Shown: positions 1 to 7,460 of the stretch, piece by piece
Layout: every line of letters begins with the position of its first letter
How positions within the stretch are numbered: the first letter of the stretch is position 1
Source: Longimicrobium sp.
GTDB lineage: Bacteria; Gemmatimonadota; Gemmatimonadetes; Longimicrobiales; Longimicrobiaceae
Reading direction: 5' to 3'
Length of the DNA: 64,000 bases
Assembly (NCBI GenBank): GCA_036389795.1
Contig: DASVWD010000218.1
Coordinates: 29,507-93,506, forward strand
Position numbers and translations under genes: made by a program
The notes under the pieces: model-generated
Seen by the model: the letters and a program-made list of their open reading frames with translations, nothing else
Told to the model about the DNA's origin: nothing
The model's database searches: none

Positions 1-2511
1 CACGAAGAGGCCCGGCGAGAAGACCTGCGCCAGCCCGATCTCGGGCCGCTGCTCGACGTCGTCGCTGTTCTCCAGCCGCCACGAGGCCAGCGCGCCCAGG
101 TCGATCGCCTGGGCGAAGAGGCCGAACCGCCCCAGCCTGCGCCGGTGCCGCCAGACCACGTCCCACGGCGTGGTGAGCTCGAGCCCGACGGGGAGGTACA
201 GCCCGGCGAACTTCGCGCGCTCGCCCCCCGCGGCCTCGCCGCTGAACAGCCCCGCCGAGAAGCCGAAGTACGCCCCTCCGAACGCGTTCAGGCTCAGGTG
301 CGGGCCCCTGCCGGTCCGCTTGCCCATGAAGCCGCCGCCCGAATCCACGAACCCGGCGAGCGCCGTGTTGACCTGGTCCGGGCTGGACGCGTTCACCAGG
401 TCGGAGACGAAGACGATCCCCCGCGTCCAGCTCTGCGTGGCGGGTGCGTTGGATGGGAGGTACGGCGCGACCTGGCGGCTGAGCGCCAGCAGCCCCGCGC
501 TGTAGTCGCCGTCGAGGATCGGGAACACCACCTCCTGCACCCCCTCGACGATCCGCTGCGCCCCCACGAGCCGCTCCAGGCCCGCTCCGCCGCGGAACTC
601 CGGGAGCTGCGACGCCTCGGCCAGCAGGTTCTCGACGGCCGAGAAGGCGCCCTGGGCCAGCCGCGCCTGCGCGGTCCGAACCACGCCCGTGCTGTCGGGC
701 TTCGTCCGGCGCAGGTTCTCCAGCTCGCTCCGCAGCTCCTGGAGACGGTTGAAATCCTCGTGCAGCGTGAACGCGATCCGGACGAAGCGCCACGGCTCGA
801 AGTCGAGCTCGCCCGCGGACGCCGGGGCGCCGCGCTCCTGCAGGTTCGCCATGGTCGCGATGAGCTGGAACCTGATCAGTTCCTCGGGCTCGAGCGCGGG
901 AGGGACCAGGTTGCGCAGCCGCAGGGCGTCGAAGCGCGTGGACGCCAGGGCCGACAGGCCGAGCAGGATCTCCGTCACCGGCAGCGTGGAGTCGACCACC
1001 AGTCCCTCGAAGTGGCGCCGTACGTCGGCGAGCTGGCTGCGGGCCCGGTGCAGCTCCCACTGGAGGTCGACCAGGCCGCCGCGCGCGCGCAGCTCGGCGC
1101 GCGCGGCGTCTCGCAGCCGCTCGATCTCGGCGATCCGCTGCCGGAGGCGCTCGCGCTGTGCCGCGGCATCTTCCGCCAGCTCCCGCACGCGGTCTTGCGC
1201 CGCGGACAGCTCTCTCGACAGGCTGTCGACGCGCTCCCCGAGCGAGAGCGTGCTCGCGAGGCTGTCGACCTGCCGCTCGAGCGCCGCGCGGAGGAGGGTG
1301 ACGCTGTCGCCGGCGCCCGCGAACCGCAGTCCCAGGTTCCCCAGCGCGAGCCACGGGTCTTCGCCGCGCGCGGCGTCGAGGGCGAAGCGCGTCACCTGCA
1401 GCGCGGTGAGCACGTTGTCGGCGTTCGGCCCCTGCAGCTTGAGCGAGTCGGCGTACCGCGCGTACGTCCAGTCGAGCGTCGTGTACGGGAGCGCCTGGAG
1501 ATCCGCGCGCACCGCGCTGCGCAGGAGGGTGACGCCCGGCCTCGACAGCCCGAACTCATGGGACCGGAGCATCTGGCAGGACTCGCGCAGCACCATCCCT
1601 CCCAGGTCGCCGCACAGCCTGGCGGTGAAGCCCCGGAGCGCGTAGGCCTGGAGCTGCTGCTGCACGCGCGTGACCACGAAGTCCGTGGTCCCCCACAGCA
1701 GGTCCGACTGCCGGCTCAGCGACGACGGCCGGGCGCTGGTGCCGGCGACCAGCTCCTGCGCGGCCGCGCGGCTGAGGATCTGGCGCACGTTCGGGTCGGA
1801 GCTCCTCTTCTGCAGCAGGGTCGCGACGGTGGAGTCTCCGGCGAGATCCTTCAACACGCTCTGCTCGATCCGCGGCACCCGGGAGAGGAGGAGCGCCAGC
1901 TGGGCCGGCTCGAACCTCAGGATGGAATCCCTCACCGCTGCCACGATCTGGTGCGGCAGGCTGTCGGTGGACTGCCGGGCGCTCCGCAGCCGCGACGCGA
2001 GCAGCTGGATCGACTCTCCGGCCGTGTCCTGGACCGCGCTGTCGGTGGCGGCGTTGTACAGCTCCAGGATGTCCTCGTTCGCCAGGGCCCGCACGCGGCC
2101 GCGCAGCCGGTTCCGGTCCGAGAACAGCCGTTCGAACACCGCTGCGCGCTCGCGGACGCCCAGGTTGTCGAGCACCTCTCTCAGGGGGAGCTGCGCGGGG
2201 TCGACCCGCGAGTTCCGGATCGAATCCGCGAGCGCGGGGTTTTCGGCCAGCACGGCCCGCCAGTCTCTCCACTCCGTGGAATCCGCCAGCTGCTCGTACC
2301 TGGGCAGCTTCAGCCTGCAGAGCCTGTTCATCGCCGGCCCCCTCAGGCTGTCCGGCTTCAGGCAGATGAGCCGGACGTCGAGCAGGGTGACGGGGGCGCG
2401 GCGGGGCGGTGTCGCGACCGTGGCGGTCCCGGGCCGGGCTTGCGCCGCGAGGCCGGACGGCGCGAGCGCCCCGAGCGTGAGCGCTCCCAGCAGCAGCAGG
2501 TTCCTGTTCAT
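1..2511 (-). CDS. Large exported protein of unknown function, C-terminus cut by the window edge
   Basis: The frame is open from an ATG at 2511 to position 1 (837 codons, no stop), so the gene runs off the left edge. Residues 1-24 look like a signal peptide (MNRNLLLLGALTLGAL, then APSGLAAQA), so the product is exported. Residues about 30-400 are helical and charged with no motif I recognise. Residues about 405-485 are a coiled coil rich in Arg, Glu and Leu (for example RVRELAEDAAAQRERLRQ). The last 90 visible residues change to glycine- and aromatic-rich sequence (FGGAYFGFSAGLF, GLYLPVGLELTTPWD) that resembles beta-strands of an outer-membrane barrel. No good Shine-Dalgarno is seen. Codon use fits the genome, and several long frames on the opposite strand are shadows of this gene. 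Function is not known; a periplasmic coiled coil with a membrane anchor is inference. Confidence 0.75.
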   Translation of the reverse strand, partial: MNRNLLLLGALTLGALAPSGLAAQARPGTATVATPPRRAPVTLLDVRLICLKPDSLRGPAMNRLCRLKLPRYEQLADSTEWRDWRAVLAENPALADSIRNSRVDPAQLPLREVLDNLGVRERAAVFERLFSDRNRLRGRVRALANEDILELYNAATDSAVQDTAGESIQLLASRLRSARQSTDSLPHQIVAAVRDSILRFEPAQLALLLSRVPRIEQSVLKDLAGDSTVATLLQKRSSDPNVRQILSRAAAQELVAGTSARPSSLSRQSDLLWGTTDFVVTRVQQQLQAYALRGFTARLCGDLGGMVLRESCQMLRSHEFGLSRPGVTLLRSAVRADLQALPYTTLDWTYARYADSLKLQGPNADNVLTALQVTRFALDAARGEDPWLALGNLGLRFAGAGDSVTLLRAALERQVDSLASTLSLGERVDSLSRELSAAQDRVRELAEDAAAQRERLRQRIAEIERLRDAARAELRARGGLVDLQWELHRARSQLADVRRHFEGLVVDSTLPVTEILLGLSALASTRFDALRLRNLVPPALEPEELIRFQLIATMANLQERGAPASAGELDFEPWRFVRIAFTLHEDFNRLQELRSELENLRRTKPDSTGVVRTAQARLAQGAFSAVENLLAEASQLPEFRGGAGLERLVGAQRIVEGVQEVVFPILDGDYSAGLLALSRQVAPYLPSNAPATQSWTRGIVFVSDLVNASSPDQVNTALAGFVDSGGGFMGKRTGRGPHLSLNAFGGAYFGFSAGLFSGEAAGGERAKFAGLYLPVGLELTTPWDVVWRHRRRLGRFGLFAQAIDLGALASWRLENSDDVEQRPEIGLAQVFSPGLFV

Positions 2512-2676
2512 GGAGGCCGGGGAGAGAGATGGCTGACCGGCCGGCGTGCAGCCGACCGGGAAGGGACCGCTTCGGGAGTGGCGGGAGAAACGCATGGGAG
2601 GCCCTGCCGCTGAATTATTACGCAGGCGAATCCTCGACGCAACCGACGGATGCGAGCGATCGACCAAACGTGACGA

Positions 2677-2702
2677 GGCCCCCGCGAGCGCTCGCGGGGG
2701 CC
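2677..2702 (-). terminator. GC-rich hairpin downstream of the DUF4097-like gene
   Basis: GGCCCCCGCGAG-CG-CTCGCGGGGGCC is a perfect 26-nt palindrome, 32 bp beyond the stop codon of the gene ending at 2735. There is no clear U-tract, so it may act as a factor-assisted terminator or an mRNA 3' stabiliser. Confidence 0.55.
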
Positions 2703-2734
2703 GGTCCGTTGTCGCCGGGTGGCGGGGCGGACGG

Positions 2735-3544
2735 CTACGACCGCCGCACCGTCACGGGCCCGTTGGTGGTGATCACGCGGATCGGGGGGCCGCCGCGGCC
2801 CAGGGTGGTGTTGATGCGGCGGTTCAGGCGGCCCTGTACGGTGACGGGGAAGTCGATGTTCATCGGCCCGTTCACGGTGCCCGTCTCCAGCTCGGCCGAG
2901 TAGCCGGCGGGGATGGTGAGGGTGACGGGGCCGTTGGTGGTCTCGGCGTCGAGCCCCTCGCCGCTCCAGCGCGAGCCCTCCAGCGACACGTGCAGCGGGC
3001 CGTTGGTGGTGCGCGCGTGCACGTCGCCGCCCACGCCGCGCAGCGCCAGGGGGCCGTTGTGGGCGCGCAGCTCCATGTCGCCGCTCACGCCGGTGACCGA
3101 GAGGGGCCCGTTGTTGGTCTCCACCTCCAGGTCGATCCGGCGCGGGACGAAGATCACGTAGCTCACCGACCAGTGGCGCCGGCGCCCCACGTCGGGCCCC
3201 TCGGCGTAGATCTCCCCGCCGGTGCTGACCCGCACCTGCCGGGCGATGTCGCGGGCCTCGTCGCGGGTCTCGGCGTGGGTCTGGATCTGCGCGCGGACCA
3301 GGATGTCGCGCCCGTCCCAGGCGCGGATCGACACGCCGCCGTTCTGGCGCCCGTCCACCCGCAGCTCGTCGCGCGCGCCCAGGCGCGTCTCGCGCTCCTC
3401 GCAGAAGACCTCGCGGTCGTTGTCGCGGTTGTTGCGGTAGCACCGCGAGACGAAGTCGCTGTCGTCCTGCGCGTGCGCGGGGAGCGCGAAGAGCGAGAGC
3501 GCCGCGGCGAGCGGGAGGGCGGCGCGGGCGATTCGGGTCTGCAT
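2735..3544 (-). CDS. Secreted DUF4097-like repeat protein
   Basis: This is a 269-residue protein. The ATG at 3544 was chosen because it gives a clean signal peptide (MQTRIARAALPLAAALSLFALPAHA, cleavage near residue 26) with GGAG upstream; the frame is open further upstream but has no such start. Residues about 60-269 carry short beta-strand repeats with the tripeptide NGP at residues 145, 163, 181, 204, 225 and 261, each preceded by Thr, Asn, His or Val. This is the pattern of the DUF4097 putative-adhesin family, a right-handed beta-helix-like fold. Family members are often cell-envelope proteins linked to stress or anti-sigma genes, but no such partner is adjacent here. Two Cys residues (35 and 48) lie in the charged N-terminal part. 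Exact role unknown. Confidence 0.8.
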   Translation of the reverse strand: MQTRIARAALPLAAALSLFALPAHAQDDSDFVSRCYRNNRDNDREVFCEERETRLGARDELRVDGRQNGGVSIRAWDGRDILVRAQIQTHAETRDEARDIARQVRVSTGGEIYAEGPDVGRRRHWSVSYVIFVPRRIDLEVETNNGPLSVTGVSGDMELRAHNGPLALRGVGGDVHARTTNGPLHVSLEGSRWSGEGLDAETTNGPVTLTIPAGYSAELETGTVNGPMNIDFPVTVQGRLNRRINTTLGRGGPPIRVITTNGPVTVRRS

Positions 3545-3859
3545 CGGAGGGCTCCAGCGGGTGAGGGTTCTGCGGGCGTCAGACAGCGTGCCCGCCATAA
3601 CGGACCCTTGGACATCGTGGAACGCCGGATGGTTTGAATCGCTTCGGCGGCAAGGGGTTGCCCCAATCCGGCCGGTCGTCGGGCGTGAGGAGGCAACCCG
3701 CGTGCGCGGCTCTCGACCCTGCCGGGTGCGCTTGCCGAGGTGCAGCTGGAAGGCGATCTTGCGCCCCTGGGAGTTGATTCGCAAGGAGGCGGAGGGGCTT
3801 CAGCCTGGTGCTGCAAAGATACTGAAAACTTCCCCCAACAAGATGCGCGGAGGTGCAAC
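3545..3859. other. Gene-free spacer
   Basis: The region lies between the divergent genes starting at 3544 (minus) and 3860 (plus). It should contain both promoters, but I see no convincing -35/-10 pair, repeat or hairpin. Confidence 0.5.
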
Positions 3860-4159
3860 GTGGTCAAGCCGCTCAAGAACGTCTTCGTCCGGAGAATCGA
3901 TTTCGAGCCGAAGGGGGATTTCCTGGGCTTCCGCACCTACGCCCATGTCTTCTTGAGAAACGAGCGAGACGAGGAGGTTGATGTTTACACGGATGATCCA
4001 CGTCTCGAGGCGGCTCTGCTGGCAGCGTACGACCCATTCGCTCCCCAACCGCCCAAGGTCGAGGTTCACTACGAGGAAATCGAGAACGTGAAGAAGATTG
4101 TCCGCGTCATCCTGGATCGCGAATTCAATAAGCGGCCTGGCGTTCCAAGGCCGGCCTGA
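3860..4159 (+). CDS. Small hypothetical protein, 99 aa
   Basis: The GTG at 3860 is preceded by GGAGG with a 6-nt spacer, so it is preferred over an ATG at 3740 in the same frame, which would add an unlikely Gly-rich leader. The protein (VVKPLKNVFVRRIDFEPKGD...) has no signal peptide or membrane segment and is mixed alpha/beta with many acidic residues. I do not recognise the family. Its base composition is visibly lower in G+C than its neighbours, with codons such as AAG, GAA, AAT and TTC ending differently from the local norm, so it may have been acquired. It stands alone, 89 bp upstream of the hydrolase. Confidence 0.65.
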   Translation: MVKPLKNVFVRRIDFEPKGDFLGFRTYAHVFLRNERDEEVDVYTDDPRLEAALLAAYDPFAPQPPKVEVHYEEIENVKKIVRVILDREFNKRPGVPRPA

Positions 4160-4248
4160 CCAGGCGCTGCACCGGATCCGGCGGGTGCGTTGGTTCCCCG
4201 GATGTCACAGTTCATCCAGCCCGCCACGCACCCACGCACCGGCCATCC

Positions 4249-5073
4249 ATGCCCACCCTGCGCGTCAACGGCGCGACCCTGCATTACGAGGACACCGGCT
4301 CCGGGCCCGAGACCGTGGTGTTCGCGCACGGGCTGCTGTGGAGCGGGCGGATGTTCGACGCGCAGGTGGCCGCGCTCCGTGACCGCTACCGCTGCATCAC
4401 CTTCGACTTCCGCGGGCAGGGGCAGAGCGAGGTCACGGCGGACGGCTACGACATGGACACGCTCACCGGAGACGCGGCGGCGCTGATCGAGTCGTTGGGC
4501 GCGGCGCCGTGCCACTTCGTGGGGCTCTCCATGGGCGGGTTCGTCGGGATGCGGCTGGCGATCCGCCGCCCCGGGCTGCTGCGCTCGCTGGTGCTGATGG
4601 AGACCTCGGCCGACCCCGAGCCGAACGTGCTGAAGTACCGCGTGCTGGGCGGCGTCGTGCGGTTGTTCGGCCGGCGCGGCTTCCGCCTGGTGATGCCGCG
4701 GGTGATGCGCATCATGTTCGGCCGCAGGTTCCTGGAAGACCCGGCGCGCGAGGACGAGCGGCGGCTCTGGCGGGAGCGGGGGATGGAGAACCACCCCGTC
4801 GGCATCCTGCGCGCGCTGGACGGCGTGATCGAGCGCCGCGCCGTCTACGACGAGCTGGACCGCATCGCCCTTCCCACGCTGGTGATGGTGGGCGACCAGG
4901 ACGTGGCCACCGTCCCCGCGAAGGCCGAGCGCATCGCCGCCCGCATCCCCGGCGCCAGGCTGGTGACGATCCCCGGCGCCGGCCACACCTCGTCCGTCGA
5001 GGAGCCCGAGCTCGTCAACCGCACACTGACGGAATTCCTGGCCTCCGTCTCCGCCGCCCCCACCCCGGCGTGA
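4249..5073 (+). CDS. Alpha/beta-fold hydrolase
   Basis: This 274-residue protein has the standard alpha/beta-hydrolase layout: an oxyanion HG at residues 27-28 (FAHGLLW), a nucleophile elbow GLSMGG with Ser94, an acid within VGDQD (likely Asp218), and His246 in GAGHTSS. A cap region spans residues about 125-195. The sequence resembles 3-oxoadipate enol-lactonase- and haloperoxidase-like esterases, but the substrate cannot be read from sequence. The ATG at 4249 opens directly on the conserved N-terminal strand (MPTLRVNGATLHYEDTG). No Shine-Dalgarno is seen, so the message may be leaderless or weakly translated. It lies in the same direction as the acyl-CoA dehydrogenase 140 bp downstream. Confidence 0.9.
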   Translation: MPTLRVNGATLHYEDTGSGPETVVFAHGLLWSGRMFDAQVAALRDRYRCITFDFRGQGQSEVTADGYDMDTLTGDAAALIESLGAAPCHFVGLSMGGFVGMRLAIRRPGLLRSLVLMETSADPEPNVLKYRVLGGVVRLFGRRGFRLVMPRVMRIMFGRRFLEDPAREDERRLWRERGMENHPVGILRALDGVIERRAVYDELDRIALPTLVMVGDQDVATVPAKAERIAARIPGARLVTIPGAGHTSSVEEPELVNRTLTEFLASVSAAPTPA

Positions 5074-5214
5074 ACGGGACCTCCGGAAGCCCGCAGCGCG
5101 CGCCGACCTCGACTCCGCGCCGACGCCGGTAGTCCGCGCAGGCGGACTTCGTGTGGTCGTTGCAGCGAATTCCATTCGCCCTTGCCCCCCAACCACCGGC
5201 GCCCCCGGCCCCGC

Positions 5215-6414
5215 ATGACCGACGACCCGACCTCCCCCAACCTCGCCGCGCGCGTGCGCGCCTTCGTGCGCGAGGAGCTGGTGCCGCTGGAGGGGCGCTT
5301 CATGGCGGAGCCGTTCCGCGCGCTGCTGCCGGCGCTCGGCGAGGCGCGCGCGCGGGCGAAGGCGGCGGGGCTCTGGGCGCCGCACCTGCCGCGCGAGCTG
5401 GGCGGGCAGGGACTGTCGCTGGCGGTGTTCGCGCGGGTGAGCGAGGCGCTGGGGTGGAGCCCGCTCGGGCACTACGCGCTCAACTGCCAGGCCCCCGACG
5501 TCGGCAACATGGAGCTGCTGCACGCGCACGGCTCGCCCGAGCAGCGGCGGCGCTGGCTGGAGCCGCTTGCGCGCGGCGAAATCCGCAGCTGCTTCTCGAT
5601 GACCGAGCCCGACCGCGCCGGCTCCAACCCCGTCTGGCTGTCGACGACGGCCGTGCGCGACGGCGGCCAGTACGTGATCAACGGGCGCAAGTGGTTCACC
5701 TCGTCCGCCGACGGCGCCGCGTTCGCCATCGTGATGGCGGTGACCAACCCCGACGCGGAGAAGCCGCACGCGCGCGCCAGCCAGATCGTCGTCCCCGCCG
5801 ACACGCCGGGCTTCCGCCTGGTGCGCAACATCCCCGTGATGGGCGAGGCGGGCGAGGACTACTTCAGCCACGGCGAAGTCGCCTACGAAGACTGCCGCGT
5901 CCCGGTGGAGAACCGCATCGGCCCCGAGGGCGCCGGCTTCCTCCTGGCGCAGGAGCGGCTGGGGTCGGGGCGCATCCACCACTGCATGCGCTGGATCGGC
6001 GTGGCCGAGCGCGCCTTCGACCTCATGTGCCGCCGCGCCGCCGAACGCGAGCTGGCCCCCGGCGACGTGCTGGGGACGCGGCAGGCGGTGCAGCACTGGA
6101 TCGCCGAGAGCCGCGCCGAGATCGACGCGGCGCGGCTCCTCACGCTGGACGCCGCGGAGAAGATCGACCGCGGCGGGGCGCGCGCGGCGCGGGTGGAGAT
6201 CTCCACCATCAAGTTCTACGTGGCCGGCGTCCTCCAGCGCGTCCTCGACCGCGCGATCCAGGTGCACGGCGCCGCGGGAATGACCGACGACCTGCTGCTC
6301 TCCTTCTGGTACCGCCACGAGCGCGGCGCCCGCATCTACGACGGCCCCGACGAGGTGCACAAGTCGCTCGTCGCCCGCGAGGTGCTCAAGGGCTACGGCG
6401 TGCGGGGCGATTGA
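5215..6414 (+). CDS. Acyl-CoA dehydrogenase, ACAD10/11-like
   Basis: This is a 399-residue FAD flavoprotein that oxidises an acyl-CoA to an enoyl-CoA. The N-terminal helical domain spans about 1-125, the FAD/substrate signature SMTEPDRAGSNP lies at about 128-139, a middle beta domain carries the NGRKWFTS motif, and the C-terminal helices contain QVHGAAGMT. Near the end the usual Glu-containing YEGT motif is YDGPDEVH, as in the ACAD10/ACAD11 and related FadE branches. The ATG at 5215 is chosen over an in-frame ATG at 5182 because the latter adds only a Pro/Arg-rich leader. Substrate chain length and electron acceptor are unknown, and no other beta-oxidation gene is adjacent. Confidence 0.92.
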   Translation: MTDDPTSPNLAARVRAFVREELVPLEGRFMAEPFRALLPALGEARARAKAAGLWAPHLPRELGGQGLSLAVFARVSEALGWSPLGHYALNCQAPDVGNMELLHAHGSPEQRRRWLEPLARGEIRSCFSMTEPDRAGSNPVWLSTTAVRDGGQYVINGRKWFTSSADGAAFAIVMAVTNPDAEKPHARASQIVVPADTPGFRLVRNIPVMGEAGEDYFSHGEVAYEDCRVPVENRIGPEGAGFLLAQERLGSGRIHHCMRWIGVAERAFDLMCRRAAERELAPGDVLGTRQAVQHWIAESRAEIDAARLLTLDAAEKIDRGGARAARVEISTIKFYVAGVLQRVLDRAIQVHGAAGMTDDLLLSFWYRHERGARIYDGPDEVHKSLVAREVLKGYGVRGD

Positions 6415-6586
6415 GCGCGCGGATGCCTCCACCTTCCCGCCCCCCCGTCGGCCGGGCCGGGCCTCGTCTACGCAGGCGCGGGTCTCCTGGAAGGTGAATC
6501 CCTGGCCCGGGCGATTGGCAGCCGGGCGGAATACCTCAGCCGGCGCGGCCACGCTCCGAAGCTCAGGGTAGAGGCGCGAGCACGTC

Positions 6587-6842
6587 ATACCAGATTCCGA
6601 GATTGAATGTGCATTACAGAAAGGTGTCATCCTGAGGCCGGCCAGACCGCAGCCGCCTGCGCGCGAATGCTCGCAGGCCGAAGGATCTATGGCCCGCATG
6701 CGAAAGATCTACGCAGTGCGGGCCATAGATCCTTCGGTCGCGTCCAACCATCGGTGCGGGAGCGAATCACGCGCAGACGCTCCCCTCGGGATGACACCCT
6801 TCGGGGCGCGGAATGCACGATCGATCGTGGAATCCGGTATCA
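6587..6842. repeat. Large imperfect inverted repeat with a perfect 21-bp core
   Basis: The core arms at 6678-6698 and 6717-6737 are perfect inverted copies (left arm CCGAAGGATCTATGGCCCGC plus one base) around an 18-nt loop. Similarity continues outward: the TGTCATCCTGAGG at 6625 mirrors CCTCGGGATGACA near 6784, and the AGATTCCGA/TGTGCATT block at 6593-6614 mirrors TGCATTCC near 6815 and GGAATCCGG near 6829. The whole 256-bp unit therefore consists of two inverted copies of one element. It has no coding capacity and occupies most of the 560-bp spacer after the dehydrogenase. The element type recurs at 11818, 19321 and 36502. Confidence 0.75.
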
Positions 6843-6854
6843 CCGATCGGACAC

Positions 6855-6893
6855 GCGAGAGCCCCTCGCCGAACTCGGACGAGGGGCTCTCGC
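6855..6893 (-). terminator. Terminator-like hairpin, duplicate of the one at 7404
   Basis: GCGAGAGCCCCTC at 6855-6867 pairs perfectly with GAGGGGCTCTCGC at 6881-6893. Its sequence and its position relative to the downstream remnant match the hairpin behind the esterase gene at 7404-7448, so both were probably copied together. Confidence 0.6.
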
Positions 6894-6908
6894 TGTGCGG
6901 GGCCCGCC

Positions 6909-6974
6909 TCACATCCCGCCCCGGTACGTCTCGGGCACCTCGTGCTCGGGGACGGGAGCCAGGTACAGCGAGTT
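6909..6974 (-). pseudogene. 3'-end remnant of an erythromycin-esterase-like gene
   Basis: Read on the minus strand this stretch encodes LNSLYLAPVPEHEVPETY, then RGGM and a stop. The intact esterase at 7461 ends HPLHLAPVPEHEVPETY, then PSGM and a stop. DNA identity extends from the stop codon into the following hairpin (6855-6974 against 7404-7526). Nothing of the upstream esterase sequence remains, because the small gene ending at 6974 abuts the fragment. A duplication followed by deletion or replacement explains the layout best. It is not expected to be functional. Confidence 0.7.
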
Positions 6975-7303
6975 CAGACCGGCTCAGATCCACGATCCTC
7001 GTGATCTCGACCCAGCGGGCCGGCGGCCGATTCCCCGCCCGCGCGGAGCTGGCGATCGAAGGCTGCGCTCTCGGATAGATCCTCCACCCTGTCGCGCAGC
7101 GTCATCACTTCCGCCTCCAGTGCGGCGAAGCGCTGCGCAGAAATGCTCGGATTCGGGGGGGCAGCGGACGCCTCTCGCAAGCGCAGGATCGCCTCGGCCA
7201 CGGGCCGAATCGCGATGCGTGCGGCAATGGCCAGGGCAGGGATCCCGAAGACGATGAACATGAGGACCAGAAAGGCGGCTTCCTTGATCACTTCGAAGTC
7301 CAT
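6974..7303 (-). CDS. Small single-pass membrane protein with coiled-coil tail
   Basis: The ATG at 7303 has GGAG 8 nt upstream and gives a 109-residue protein that begins MDFEVIKEAAFLVLMFIVFG. One hydrophobic segment covers residues about 8-30. It is followed by a short basic stretch, a Pro/Ser linker and a predicted coiled coil (about 57-78, RFAALEAEVMTLRDRVEDLS), then a conserved end AAFDRQLRAG. The protein at 11505 has the same order (membrane segment, coiled coil, FYAQLQAG), so the two are paralogues. The general plan recalls phage-shock PspB, but the homology is not proven. It overlaps the esterase remnant by one base and sits between that remnant and the intact esterase. Confidence 0.7.
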   Translation of the reverse strand: MDFEVIKEAAFLVLMFIVFGIPALAIAARIAIRPVAEAILRLREASAAPPNPSISAQRFAALEAEVMTLRDRVEDLSESAAFDRQLRAGGESAAGPLGRDHEDRGSEPV

Positions 7304-7403
7304 GGGGCACTCCGGGGCTTCCGGGAAGGAGGGACCTGCACCACCGTCTGTACGCAGGAGATGCCGAAGAGTGTCAGCCGCGGAGTGATCCCGACATGGG
7401 ACG

Positions 7404-7448
7404 CGTGGAGAGCCCCCTCGCCCGCGCTCGTGCGAGGGGCTCTCCACG
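7404..7448 (-). terminator. Hairpin terminator of the esterase/glucosidase operon
   Basis: CGTGGAGAGCCCC (7404-7416) pairs with GGGGCTCTCCACG (7436-7448), extended by CTCGC/GCGAG with one bulge. It lies 12 bp past the esterase stop codon. No long T-run follows. Confidence 0.65.
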
Positions 7449-7460
7449 TGGTGATCCGCC

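Noticed and set aside
145..2613. An 822-codon plus-strand frame opposite the first gene
   Set aside because: It is antisense to the exported protein (1-2511) and rich in Arg/Pro/Glu/Gln with no recognised motif. The minus frame has a signal peptide and normal composition.
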